Positions 23,890-34,936 of a stretch of 45,848 nt of DNA are shown here, piece by piece; position 1 is the stretch's first letter, and each line of letters begins with the position of its first letter. A program made the position numbers and the translations under genes. The stretch spans positions 1-45,848 of the forward strand of contig JABANP010000430.1 of assembly GCA_013115135.1 (NCBI GenBank), read 5' to 3'. Below the pieces are notes generated by a model that was given only the letters and a program-made list of their open reading frames with translations, searched no databases and was not told the DNA's origin. This DNA is from Perkinsus olseni. Taxonomy: Eukaryota > Perkinsozoa > Perkinsida > Perkinsidae.

Positions 23890-24330
23890 CTGCCTTCAGA
23901 CAATTCGCCCTGCAGAGGCGTCTGTTCCAGTGTGATATGCGTGAGCGTCGTATGCCCGTGCCGTGAAGGAGGCAGGTCGCGCTCGTCCAACAGTATAGGT
24001 TACCCTTCGGCCTCAGCACTTCTCCGTTATGGTGGAGTAGATTGACTGGGACTCACAAGAGGTTATTGAAGTGCATCACGCGCTCATAGGGTGTCTTGGC
24101 GGCGTTGGTCTACGTGGACGACGTGACCATCATAGGCCCGAATGCGGGAGTACTGCAGGTCATGACTGCCTTCGCTGTGTTCGGGCGAATGTTCGGCTTC
24201 CCATTCCGGAAGCGAAGGCAGCAGTCTTAACTCGCGAAGTGGCAGTTCTAAGATTGAGCTCGTTCTCTTGCGTGGAGTCACCCTGGGGTCTGCTATTGGC
24301 AATCAGTGCTATTCACTGAGTGAGTATTAC
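23890..24330 (+). pseudogene. Reverse transcriptase remnant of a retrotransposon
   Basis: Translation in pieces gives RLPFGLSTSPLWWSR, then LAALVYVDDVTIIG at 24111-24122 (the YVDD catalytic box), a helix region, and LLRGVTLG. This order is typical of the palm of retroelement reverse transcriptases. Stops and shifts interrupt it (before YVDD, and after the KWQF region), and no integrase, RNase H or terminal repeats were found. It sits between candidate exons, so it probably decayed inside an intron. The element class (LTR or DIRS-like) is undecided. Confidence 0.65.
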
Positions 24331-24696
24331 ACACCTTCCTATCTTCGGGGTGGTCAATCGGGCAATGATCGGAAGACCAGTGGTTCGATCTCAGTGGGAC
24401 TATCTCACTTCTCGCGGATACCATCGCGATAGCCTAGCCTAGGCTGCCTAGGTTTCACGAGCTGACGGATAGGTCGTCTCAGCCTGTATGTGTTGAGTTG
24501 CAGGAGGTTATTCATTTCAGTGCGTTCATCACGAGCAGAATATTTCAACTCAGTTGATTCTTCGGTGTCATTTTACGGTAGAATCTAGGAAAATTTGGTA
24601 TTGGGTGGAACTTTGAGCGAGAGATATGCTCAGTTCGACGCTCCTCAGTTGCATACCAAACTACATGGTAGTTGCTGTAGAACATTGAATTTTCAG

Positions 24697-25402
24697 GCGC
24701 AGTGACGAGACTACCTGTGGAGACGTAAGAGTTTATAGCGAATCTCATAGCAGAAGATACTACGAGGATCTTGGGTCAAGGCATGATCACTGCGGTGTCT
24801 CGGATACCACTTTAGAAGTGCGGCAGAGAGCTACGCTGGCGATGGCAAAAAGCAGGGATACCGTAAGTTGGTCTTTGAATGATTTCGTGGCGCGTGAGAT
24901 TTTCTGTGCATTGTTTTTGCGGAGATTTTCAGGTACGATTTGGATGTTCGAATTTTTGCGTCTGGCGGGTGGGAGTTGGCTCTGCGACCTTTACGCGCCT
25001 GGCAAGTCTCTGATGATAATGTTGCACGGCCCGGAGAGTTTCTACCGGCAGCTCAGCACGGAGACGGCTTTCAATGCTAGCGAGAAAAGTAGCACTTTTC
25101 GTGTTATTTCGTACTGCAACTTCCCCAAATTGTGTTTCAGGGGATGAGCCATTGCGGTTGACTCTGCTGCCCGAAGCGAGCATCAATAATTGGCTTCTCT
25201 CGATTGACGAAACGGCGAAAGATATTCTTGCGGCTGCGAATGCGATCTTTCCGGAAAGCGCGTTCAAATCATCAACAGAGAAATGCCTACTGGACCTGCC
25301 GGAATCCTTGCGAGTGCGGCACGTGACCTGGAGTCCAAGTGCAGGGGCTGCAAGGCGCGGAGTTGCTCGAGGTGTTACTTGGAGAAGTAGGGCATGCTTG
25401 GA
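24697..25402 (+). pseudogene. RAP-domain-like exons, copy 1, frame-broken
   Basis: Counterpart of the intact set at 34233-34936. Relative to that copy it has extra bases near 24763 (two), near 24848 (one, in an A run) and near 24970 (one), and its final stop codon is lost. The middle segment still reads CDLYAPGKSLMIMLHGPESF. The breaks fit sequencing error as well as real decay. Confidence 0.5.
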
Positions 25403-27760
25403 GATAAGTCTGTGTGATTACACGTGATGAGTTTCTGCCATGGCGATTGATCTGTGTTTTGGGTGGGGGCCTCGAGGCACGCAAAGCCCTTTCTGAACAC
25501 TCAAGCTGAATGTCCTCACAAGGGGGCTTATGTCTTGGCAAGACCGTTTCGGGAGATGTCTGTCTTTTGGGAGAGTTTGTGTCTCACAAATATCTGAATG
25601 ATTTTTTCGATGGGATAACATATCTTGCAGTTGTTGCTCACTTCCGTGTTTTGGAAGGCGGCCGCCACTGGTGGGCCTAAATGACATTCGATGCGACTGA
25701 TGTAGAGAAGGAGCTGCACCAGTAGTATCCCAGGTTGATGCATGCAAGATACGGAATAGGACGGGTTCCGTAGGATACTACCGCGCAGAGACGCAGGAGG
25801 AGTTTCGCCGTCGCGTGGAGAGCGTTGCTGATCTAGAAAGAGCTCTCAAGTTTGCTTTGTAAGTTCACGGGCCGTGAATCACGGGGCCTCGCGTTGTGAT
25901 CGAACAATACCGATAGGATAGATAGGGGTCGGCCGAGAAGTCGAGAAATCTGGGATCGGGGCCCCCGATTCGGGGGGAGATCGATTTTATCGCGAAATAC
26001 CTGATTGAATTTTTCCGCTCTCGAAAAGGTTTGTAGACCGTCAGCAAAAGTTGTGAAGTTTCGTTAGATCATCTAACTTAATGCCTGCGGTGCGAAATGG
26101 TTGTTTTTCTCAGAGAGCAGAAATTTTTAATTACGTACAGGAGTGTTTTCTATCGAGGTTGTGCGCGCTGTCGTGTCGTAATGGCTTTCCTCCCCTTGCA
26201 GGCAGTCTTCGGGCGCAAGTACTCCTACCAACCGAAGAGCCTCGCCAGGAACACCGGGTGGGGGCAGGGCCGTGGGAAATAGAATTGTCGGACTTGTCTT
26301 GGTAGGAGGGTCTCCGGACGCAGCTGAAGTCAAGGCATCATCTCCGGCCGGCAGCACGTGTGAGAGCTGTTCTGCGTTTGAGGAGTCGACTGAGTCCATG
26401 TCCACTGACAAGGACCCGATTCTACTCGTATTTGGAAGTAATAGAAGACGGGTGTGTGGATTGAATTGCTGATTGGGGCAAAGGCCACTGGCCTTCGGCC
26501 AGTCGGGGCTGGCGCAGCTCTCAGATTGGAAGAGCCAGCGGATTTTGCCCAAGCGAATCTGCATGAGCTTGAATGTATCCCGCCCAATTCCTAGAGAAAA
26601 AGATAGGTCCATTAGACTCCTTCAATGTTCGACCCGCGGCCTTCACCGTTGGTGGAGTAGGTATTGTTTACAGCGCACGACGAGTGCTACATGAAACGCT
26701 CGTGGTAGCTGCTGTTACGAACGATTTGTTAGTCCACGGGGGTCTCCCTCGTTATGTCACCTACCCTTGAAGGGGATGAGCCCTCACTGTGCCTCTTCTA
26801 TCCTAGCGGATTCACTGGAAGGGAATTCCCAAACCCGATAACCGTGACCAAAATCTCTGATCGGTCCATACACCGGCAAACCTGTATCAACTGGGTATGT
26901 TCAACTGGCTGGCTAGCATCTCTACGACTCGTACAATGGCCCTCGCGAGGACCCAGCACGGATCGCTTCGAGGGGCGCATGAGAGAGGAGGAAGCCCTCT
27001 CGAACGCTGAGTCGAATATTTCTAGGGCGGGCGCATACGGACAAGTCCATGGTGACACTGAAGTGCGCAGGACGAGTGAATCCCTTGCAATTTCACATTT
27101 GGCTACAGAACGCGTGAGAAGATGTTCTGGATGTGCCGTTTTCCTTCGGATAAGGGCCGGATGCTTCACTTTACTGAAGGGCTTGAGGGAATGTGCTCCC
27201 CACCTTCGACAACATCTGCGAATCCTACTACTCCAGTTCAGCGGCTATCATGTTGAAAACGCAGAGTCAAACATCTCAGGCCGCCAACTTGGCGGACTCG
27301 GACGGACTCATCGGCCGAATGAAGGGATTCCTATTCATTCACGGTGATGACATGAAGCTGTCAAGTGAACGGAAGTTGGAATGCGCAGCTCTGACGGAAG
27401 AAAGCTGGAAAGTGATCGGAAGATGGAAGCAAGCAGCAGTCATTCTGCCCATTCCTAACTGTGTGTCCTTATATGAGGAATGGAGCATCACTAGCTCAAC
27501 TCATGAAGAGAAGGAATCGCCCTGTATCGCTCTCGAGGCGGGTGGAGCGGTTCAGCTGGGTCGAAGCAGGAAAATACCGCTAGGCCCAGTTGTGATGAGT
27601 GACACAGTTTTAATGGCTACATTCTTCCTTGTTGAGGGTTCAGTGAAACATGAACCCGTACGCGTATGCATTCCTGCACGACATGCTGTTGATGATGGTG
27701 GTATAATACCACTGGTATCCAAGTAGCTCATCGAGCTGTTGGTGTGTTGAGAACTGCAGG
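25403..27760. other. Unassigned block with open segments conserved in both copies
   Basis: Open plus-strand pieces include 25784-25860 (EEFRRRVESVADLERAL, coiled-coil-like, ending at a GTAAGT donor), 26205-26470, 26573-26770 and 27193-27726. Copy-2 counterparts are at 35632-36000, 36101-36367 and 36370-37161. None matches a domain I know. Palindromes TTCACGG/CCGTGAA, ATCGGGG/CCCCGAT (near 25958) and GTGGTAT/ATACCAC (near 27697) occur, each with a one-base centre. Confidence 0.4.
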
Positions 27761-27874
27761 AAAAGAAACAGCATCCTGTGGGTGCTGCTGGTCAGCTCGG
27801 AGGACAAATTTGGAGCTCACGAGAAAATAGGAAAATCATTCAGTCGGTAGCTCGGCTATGGTATCTTTCGTCAG

Positions 27875-30800
27875 GTACTCTGATGGAGATCACCACCCCG
27901 ACCTCGGACATCGACACGGTCGTGTTGGTGAGTGACGTCAAGCGTAGCGTCTACATGAAGCGAGTGCAGAAGGTGGGAATGGACGGGGGATGGTTTTCTG
28001 GGATTTTTTCGAAGACGCGGTTGAATTATCTTTGCGTGGAAGTGGAGGGAAGAAGAATGAGCTTTGAGGCTCAAAGTTTGAGCTGAGATGATCAGCATGT
28101 ACTATATGAAATCTGTGATGTCGTAATCTTGCGAGTGTAGGGGTATCCAGCATTGTTACACGAGTATCCGGTGTTATGGTATGCTAGTTTGTGACAAAAA
28201 AATCCCCGCACAGTCGTACTGGTTCGTGGTTGGGCAGGTTGTTTCTCCTCGATAGGTCCTGACGGAGATGGAGCCCTTCCGATCGCATTGCGATGACTTC
28301 TCTCTTCTAGCTGACTCCCTCGTTCCCTACATAAAATGCTCGTAGTAGCGGCAAAGAAGGCGGCTGTGGCGATACCTATTATTTGCAGGTACCGAGGGTA
28401 TCCGGTGGATGTGCAGTTTGCGGTGATGCCGGGCTCGGTGTTGAAGGAGTGCCATGAAGCGATACAGGCTGAAGTGGCGGCGGAGGGCTCCCCGGTAAGA
28501 ACGTAGCTATGTAGGTCATAGTAGAAGTAGATGTAGCTGATGCATGTACTCGACTAGAATTGTTAGAAATTTGGTATTGAATAGACAGAATTCCTCCCGA
28601 TAGAATTTGGTGCTCTGAACTGATAAATCCCTTGAAACAGTCCAACGCTGATAGAAATCGAGAAAACCGAAGCTCTCAACTGTTCTCATTACAACGCCTC
28701 GTTAAGTAGTTTGAGATATTAGCAGGAGTGAAGGACACTAGTACGCAATCACCATCGTCTTATGCTCCTCACTTTCCACTATTGACCGTCATTACACTCA
28801 AGAGAGAGTATATCGTCGAGTTGCTAGCACGAATGAGCTGGCCCGCTCTCGAGGAGGGCGTGAGCATGATTTCAACTTGAAGTTTCTTCGTTATTTTAGC
28901 GAAGTCCCGAGTCGATACCGGGTCTGCGAGCGGCGGCCCTATCGAGTATCTTGGATAGAGTATGTACGGCGGGCCTCCTTGGTCCGGAGGGCAGCGCTGC
29001 AGCCGACTGGAGCAACAGTTTGGTGAGTGCCATGGGTTTATGGGGATTTCTTCCATCTGTCCTTCTCCGGTTTTCACGCCTTAGCTAGGGATCTGCGAAC
29101 GTTCATCCACTGGTGTATCACGCTCCAGCTGTGCTTCCTTTCATTTACTTTTTACCGTTTTTGCTCTCAATTCTAAGGCGGTGATCTCGAGTCCTCGAAC
29201 GAGCTCGCACGGTCATCCTCGCTGACTTTGACACTTCAGGTTGATGACGCGACGATTCGGTCTCTGAACGGCGTTCGTGTGGGACGGTATCTCCTAGAGA
29301 AGACGCCCGTACTGCCTGTCTACCGAGTTGTTCTGCGTTTCGTGAAGATGTGGGCCAAGGCGCGGGGCATGTAATGGAGAGAATATTGGCAAATGGTTTT
29401 ACAGTGTGAATGAAAGCGTTATGAGAAACATCTTTTTTCTGGGGTAACTTGCTCGATTGGAGCAAATTCAATGGAGAGTTCGATGCAAACTTTCTCGGGA
29501 GACATATTCTGATGATGATAGCACTGGTACTCGAGTGACAGCGTATAGGAACCGCTTCGTCAATTAGCTCGATATCTCACTAGAGTGGTATCACGGTAGC
29601 ACTACGAGGATATGATTAGTGGAAAATTTGGTATTCAACTGACCTATATGAGACCGTTCACTCTCCACGGAAAATTTCGTTCAGCTTGTCATTAATACGT
29701 ATTTCTATAGCCCTGGCTATTCTCAATCTGCTATTGTCTACCTTTCAATACAGTATACCGAATTAGTTAATACGTCGATTCATGTGTACCACTCGTGTTA
29801 TGAATAGTGAAAATTTTGGTATTACACCGGCTCGTGAGAAGCGTTCCACTCAGCGCTGGAAACTCCGTTCAGTCTTATTCTTCTTCAGTTACAGTAACGT
29901 GATGGGCTACTTCGGTGGCGTCACCTGGGCTATACTGGTATCGAAAGTGATGCAGGATAATGAGGAGTTGGCGACTCGAGAGGCGGAAGATGATGCTGTT
30001 AGGGAGATCCTGCTCAAGTTCTTTGATTTTTGCAGTAGTTTGGAGAAGGGTAAAATCGTCAACAGATCAGTTTCTCAAATTTGAAGTGATTGTAGACTAC
30101 AACCACGAATTCGGAAATAGTGTGAATTTCGAAAATTCACACTACAGCTTGTAGTGTTAATTTCGCAGCTTGTTTTTTGGTGACTTCGTATCGGGAATGG
30201 GTTCTCGGGTTGACTAGCGTTCCATGAATAATTCACGATGAATTCCTCTGAATTTTCTCGAGAAATTCGTGCTGTTGTTTCCTGAGAAAGCTACGAGGAG
30301 TTGCGGAGAATGTGGTATGGAAAATAAGGATGATCGCCAGGTACTCATCCATGGGGCAGTGAGAACCCAGTTACAGCCAATGACGCGGTCCTTGAGTAAT
30401 AGCTAGGAATCTTTGCGCACAGCGATGATTTTTGACTTCTTGATCGTTTTTAGGGGTTTCGTTTCGGCTGGGTCGGTTGAAATGTATACGCCACCGGCGA
30501 GAGATATCTTTGGAGATGATGGTAAGGCGGAGCGAAGCGATGCATGTTTGTCATTTTTGTTTTTGTGTAGATGTTGGTGATAAGCAACTTGCTCCTCAGC
30601 ATGTTTTAAGAGACCCAGCGGAGTGCCCGTATGCGGCTGATGGTAATATCAGATTATGTGAATAAATAAGAAAAGATGAAATAGAAATAGCTGTCGGCCG
30701 GGATCGAACCGGGGACCTTCCGGCTACGAGCCGCTAAGAATTTCATCTGTGATGTTGAGCCTGCCTGGGGCGAGCCATCCTATTTTTACTAGCTGTTAGA

Positions 30801-31516
30801 TTCGCCAGGGATTGAACCCGGGACCTTTCGAATCCTTTCTCTCGGTCAGGTGTTGGTATTGAAGGGCAATGTATGGTTGTTCTCACTCCGGTGCTGCCGA
30901 CGCAGAACTCGAGTTTCAACGCACTGGACTTCAATCGCTACGTGATGGTCCAAGAGTTCAAACGGGGTAGGAGAAATAATTTCGTGGCGCGTGAAGTTTA
31001 TAATTCGTTCTTCTCAGCGGCCCATATGTTATCATTATTCGCCCTGTCGCCGTCGAGCTGCCCATTTCGGCTTGGTGCGGTATGTGCACGCGTGCACCCC
31101 TTCAGACTGTACAAGCGGCTCATGTTCGTGGAGGTGAGGAGGACGGAATGTCATTCCGTCATTCCGAATGATGATGTTACCAACATCATCAATTTTGAAT
31201 TTGTGAAATTCGGCCACTAAGTGAAGCAGAGGTTATTGTTTACTTGAGAATCACTGCAAAGGCCGATTCTCTTCCCGATGCAGAGCGTGTTGCTCTAGGG
31301 TCGCTGACAGCCATTGCAACGCTTGAGGGCACAACGCATGTCCGTGCTCTCTCGCCACGACAACGGCTATCCCTTGCTCTCTCCGAAAGAGAGCCACACG
31401 AAAATAGAGGGAAACATGGCAAGAGAGCCTCTCGCAATGTCCACCACTTCTTGCCCAACTCGGGGAGTGGCACGGGAGTATCACCTTCCAAGCTTGTCTT
31501 GAATGAAGTACCCTGA
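27875..31516 (+). CDS. Nuclear poly(A) polymerase
   Basis: Adds poly(A) tails to pre-mRNA 3' ends in the nucleus (family knowledge). Exons: 27875-27972 with TPTSDIDTVV (first two metal Asp), about 28337-28494 with YPVDVQFAV (third Asp), 29240-29370 (DDATIRSLNG, FVKMWAKARGM), 29889-30049 (YSNVMGYFGGVTWAILV), 30454-30521, 30571-30642, 30850-30966 (VVLTPVLPTQNSSFN, VQEFKRG), 31018-31133 (FRLYKRLMFVE) and 31232-31516. This follows the canonical order: nucleotidyltransferase, central domain, C-terminal RNA-binding fold. Most junctions keep phase; 30049/30454 and the 5' side of 28337 are off by one. An upstream piece near 27760-27830 (GGQIWSS) may supply the GS-box side. Introns carry palindromes, T-arm pieces and the dispersed motifs. 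Identification is strong; exact N- and C-termini are not. Confidence 0.85.
31134..31231 (+). repeat. Intron built of palindromes
   Basis: Poly(A) polymerase intron, donor GTGAGG, acceptor GCAGAG. It contains GACGGAATG/CATTCCGTC with a one-base centre, GATGATGTT/AACATCATC with a three-base loop, and an imperfect AATTTTGAATTTGTGAAATT pair. Splicing it joins MFVE to VIVYLRITAK in phase. Confidence 0.6.
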
Positions 31517-33427
31517 CCGGAGCGGATAGACGTGGCTCCACGAAGAAATCAGACTGTTGCAGCTAAGAGTACCGCCAAAACCGAGCATAGTGCTTGTAGG
31601 AGGATTCGACTCTAGCTCACTGACTTGTACTTCGGCGTTACGACTGGCTCCGTCGAGCGATCGGCAAGGAGGCGATTTCGTGTCGAGGATTCTGGACAGG
31701 TAGGGCTTTCGAGTGTTTCTGGACTGTCCGAATCTGGAGCCTGGCTTCATGATGTGATTTTGTCTATTATTTGCATGAGTTCGTATTTCGACTTGAGATG
31801 TGGGAATGCTAGGGAGTATGATAGTTGCTGGTGCATAGAAATATACGAAGATTGCCGTTTATTGTTCGAAGATTCGCGAAGTGAATGGACAGTGCACTCC
31901 CTCTCAGAGTGATGGAAGCCGAGTTGTCGCCAATTCCGGTGCAGGCAACAGTGAAGCTGATGAACAGCTGCTTCCTGCAGGCCTATACACCATCCGATCG
32001 GTGAGGCCGACACTTGCCAGAGGATGGGATCATATTAGGCACAGCGTTCACGTCGTGAATTTCGCGGGGAAATCTGAAAGTCTCCTGCGTACCTCCTGAT
32101 TGATGGTTCTGCATGAATGTGTTATGAACTAATATTTTCACTATGAAGGAATTTTAGAAGGAAACTGGAGGACTTGGCTTCCTCGGAGCAGACTGCGTAT
32201 CTTCTACGGTGAGAAATATGATCGTTTTTTTCAATACTTTCGAACGGATTTTCTTCTTTATTACCACTTAGGGAGTTCCTCACTGAGACTACTGTAGACT
32301 GAGTAGTCTACTGTAGACTACTCCGCTAGATCTGTACCTTGAACTAGTGTTATTTTGCTCAGTCATTTGGTGTTCCTGTTCGATCGCCTACAGAAGAGCC
32401 TCCCTTTGGCTGAGGGTTCCAATCTACGAGAAGCGAAGTACGCCGTGGCGCGGTATATGATGTACGTATTCGCCCATCCGGATACGCACATTGCAGGTTA
32501 GTAGGAGGAGATCAATCGTCTCGGAAAAAATCTCACCTATGTTGGTCTTGGCCTTCTCTGCGATAAGGTCTGTGATCGCGAGAGGTTTTCGCGCAGGACT
32601 TCGGCGTTGCCTGTCGGACTCCGGAGTGTGGCAACCGGCGGCTTTCATGCTTCGAGCTTCGATTCTCAGCCGTTAAATGAACCTCTACTTTGATCTCCTC
32701 GGGATCGAATCTCTGGATCTCAATGAGTAAATGAGTTGAAAAAATCACAATAGATCGACAAAAGTCATAAGGCAGTCGAGATCTTCAATCAGTGGGCAGT
32801 ATTTACCTCTGATGGATAGCAACCTGCAAAAAAGCTAGATCATCGATATTCTTGGGCTTGGGTCCTCGTCGGAGACTGCGGACCGGCGGCTCGGCTCGCC
32901 TTGGCCGAGCTGGAATTTCTAGCCTAGGAATCGACCGTATTCCGGAGGACGACATTGCCGTAACGCGTGCCATGCAGTCTGTTTCCGCGCGGCAGTCAAG
33001 GAAGCCCTCAAGGAATGATTTAGTGCCACTAAATCGACCACTAAATTAGTGGTCGATTCTCCGGTACCTGCTCGGGTCCTTGTTACGCGGTAACAGTTAC
33101 GGTATGCCCGCTTGAACTTCAAGCTTCAAGCCTTGAAGCTAGGGATAGAGGTCATTGTGAGATGCCGTTTCTCGTGCAAAGATACTCTCTGCATTATCAT
33201 ACCGGAACTTTCGTAATGAGGTGTGGTCGCAGCCTACGAACATCGTAAGAAAGTGTCGTCGTTGAGGAGTATAACATGTCGGAGGCGTCAACTGATTGAA
33301 AGTTGAGCCTATCTCAAAATCTCTGTCTGGCTGGCGTGGTGGCGGTCACGATACTAGTATGGAGCTCCTTCGGTTCGTTTAGTGCCTGGACTAGCTGTGG
33401 AGTGTGGGCCAGCTGGACTACGAAGCT

Positions 33428-33865
33428 GCCTTCAGACAATTCGCCCTGCAGAGGCGTCTGTTCCAGTGTGATATGCGTGAGCGTCGTATGCCCGTGCCGT
33501 GAAGGAGGCAGGTCGCGCTCGTCCAACAGTATAGGTTACCCTTCGGCCTCAGCACTTCTCCGTTATGGTGGAGTAGATTGACTGGGACTCACAAGAGGTT
33601 ATTGAAGTGCATCACGCGCTCATAGGGTGTCTTGGCGGCGTTGGTCTACGTGGACGACGTGACCATCATAGGCCCGAATGCGGGAGTACTGCAGGTCATG
33701 ACTGCCTTCGCTGTGTTCGGGCGAATGTTCGGCTTCCCATTCCCGGAAGCGAAGGCAGCAGTCTTAACTGCGAAGTGGCAGTTCTAAGATTGAGCTCGTT
33801 CTCTTGCGTGGAGTCACCCTGGGGTCTGCTATTGGCAATCAGTGCTATTCACTGAGTGAGTATTA
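33428..33865 (+). pseudogene. Reverse transcriptase remnant, copy 2
   Basis: Duplicate of 23890-24330, with the YVDD box at 33647-33658 and the same internal stops. The breaks shared by both copies are therefore old rather than read errors. Confidence 0.6.
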
Positions 33866-34232
33866 CACACCTTCCTATCTTCGGGGTGGTCAATCGGGCA
33901 ATGATCGGAAGACCAGTGGTTCGATCTCAGTGGGACTATCTCACTTCTCGCGGATACCATCGCGATAGCCTAGCCTAGGCTGCCTAGGTTTCACGAGCTG
34001 ACGGATAGGTCGTCTCAGCCTGTATGTGTTGAGTTGCAGGAGGTTATTCATTTCAGTGCGTTCATCACGAGCAGAATATTTCAACTCAGTTGATTCTTCG
34101 GTGTCATTTTACGGTAGAATCTAGGAAAATTTGGTATTGGGTGGAACTTTGAGCGAGAGATATGCTCAGTTCGACGCTCCTCAGTTGCATACCAAACTAC
34201 ATGGTAGTTGCTGTAGAACATTGAATTTTCAG

Positions 34233-34936
34233 GCGCAGTGACGAGACTACCTGTGGAGACGCAAGAGTTTATAGCGAATCTCATAGCAGAAGATACTGAG
34301 GATCTTGGGTCAAGGCATGATCACTGCGGTGTCTCGGATACCACTTTAGAAGTGCGGCAGAGAGCTACGCTGGCGATGGCAAAAGCAGGGATACCGTAAG
34401 TTGGTCTTTTGAATGATTTCGTGGCGCGTGAGATTTTCTGTGCATTGTTTTTGCGGAGATTTTCAGGTACGATTTGGATGTTCGAATTTTTGCGTCTGGC
34501 GGGTGGGAGTTGGCCTGCGACCTTTACGTGCCTGGCAAGTCTCTGATGATAATGTTGCACGGCCCGGAGAGTTTCTACCGGCAGCTCAGCACGGAGACGG
34601 CTTTCAATGCTAGCGAGAAAAGTAGCACTTTTCGTGTTATTTCGTACTGCAACTTCCCCAAATTGTGTTTCAGGGGATGAGCCATTGCGGTTGACTCTGC
34701 TGCCCGAAGCGAGCATCAATAATTGGCTTCTCTCTCGATTGACGAAACGGCGAAAAGATATTCTTGCGGCTGCGAATGCGATCTTTCCGGAAAGCGCGTT
34801 CAAATCATCAACAGAGAAATGCCTACTGGACCTGCCGGAATCCTTGCGAGTGCGGCACGTGACCTGGGTCCAAGTGCAGGGGCTGCAAGGCGCGGAGTTG
34901 CTCGAGGTGTTACTTGGAGAAGTAGGGCATGCTTGA
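34233..34936 (+). CDS. RAP-domain-like C-terminal exons, copy 2
   Basis: Three phase-compatible exons: 34233-34395, 34467-34621 and 34674-34936 (TGA). The product reads GIPYDLDVRIFASGGWELACDLYVPGKS..., then MLHGPESFYR, and later LRVRHVTW. RAP domains, which resemble restriction-endonuclease folds and are fused to helical repeats in mitochondrial RNA-processing proteins, share the pattern of a strand with D-x-(Y/V)-VP, a GP-H/F turn and a late VxW strand. The intron at 34396-34466 carries GATTTCGTGGCGCGTGA. The exons could be the 3' part of a gene like that at 20065; in copy 2 no such 5' part is present. RAP assignment is moderate: the core His of the GPSH motif is replaced. Confidence 0.5.

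Larger units (their letters stand above)
21825..24696. other. Interval with one candidate exon and retroelement debris
   Basis: Contains the start of the tandem duplication (22141), a palindrome AGTAGTCTAC/GTAGACTACT at about 22821-22841, a candidate exon at 22883-23014, a palindrome CGACCACTAA/TTAGTGGTCG near 23497-23517, and the reverse-transcriptase remnant at 23890-24330. The rest gives no recognisable product. Confidence 0.5.
22141..31620 (+). repeat. Tandem duplication, unit 1 (9.48 kb)
   Basis: From 22141 to 28698 the sequence matches 31621 to 38223 almost base for base. Copy 2 begins at 31621, right where the poly(A) polymerase gene region of copy 1 ends, so the simplest unit is 22141-31620 repeated head to tail. 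The copies differ by one-base indels, scattered substitutions and an insertion of about 60 bases in copy 2 near 32970-33030. A joined pair of haplotypes in the assembly is a serious alternative. Confidence 0.8.

Noticed and set aside
30690..30820. Two tandem minus-strand tRNA genes
   Set aside because: Only 3' halves are visible; anticodon arms are poor and 5' halves are missing. They lie in a poly(A) polymerase intron.
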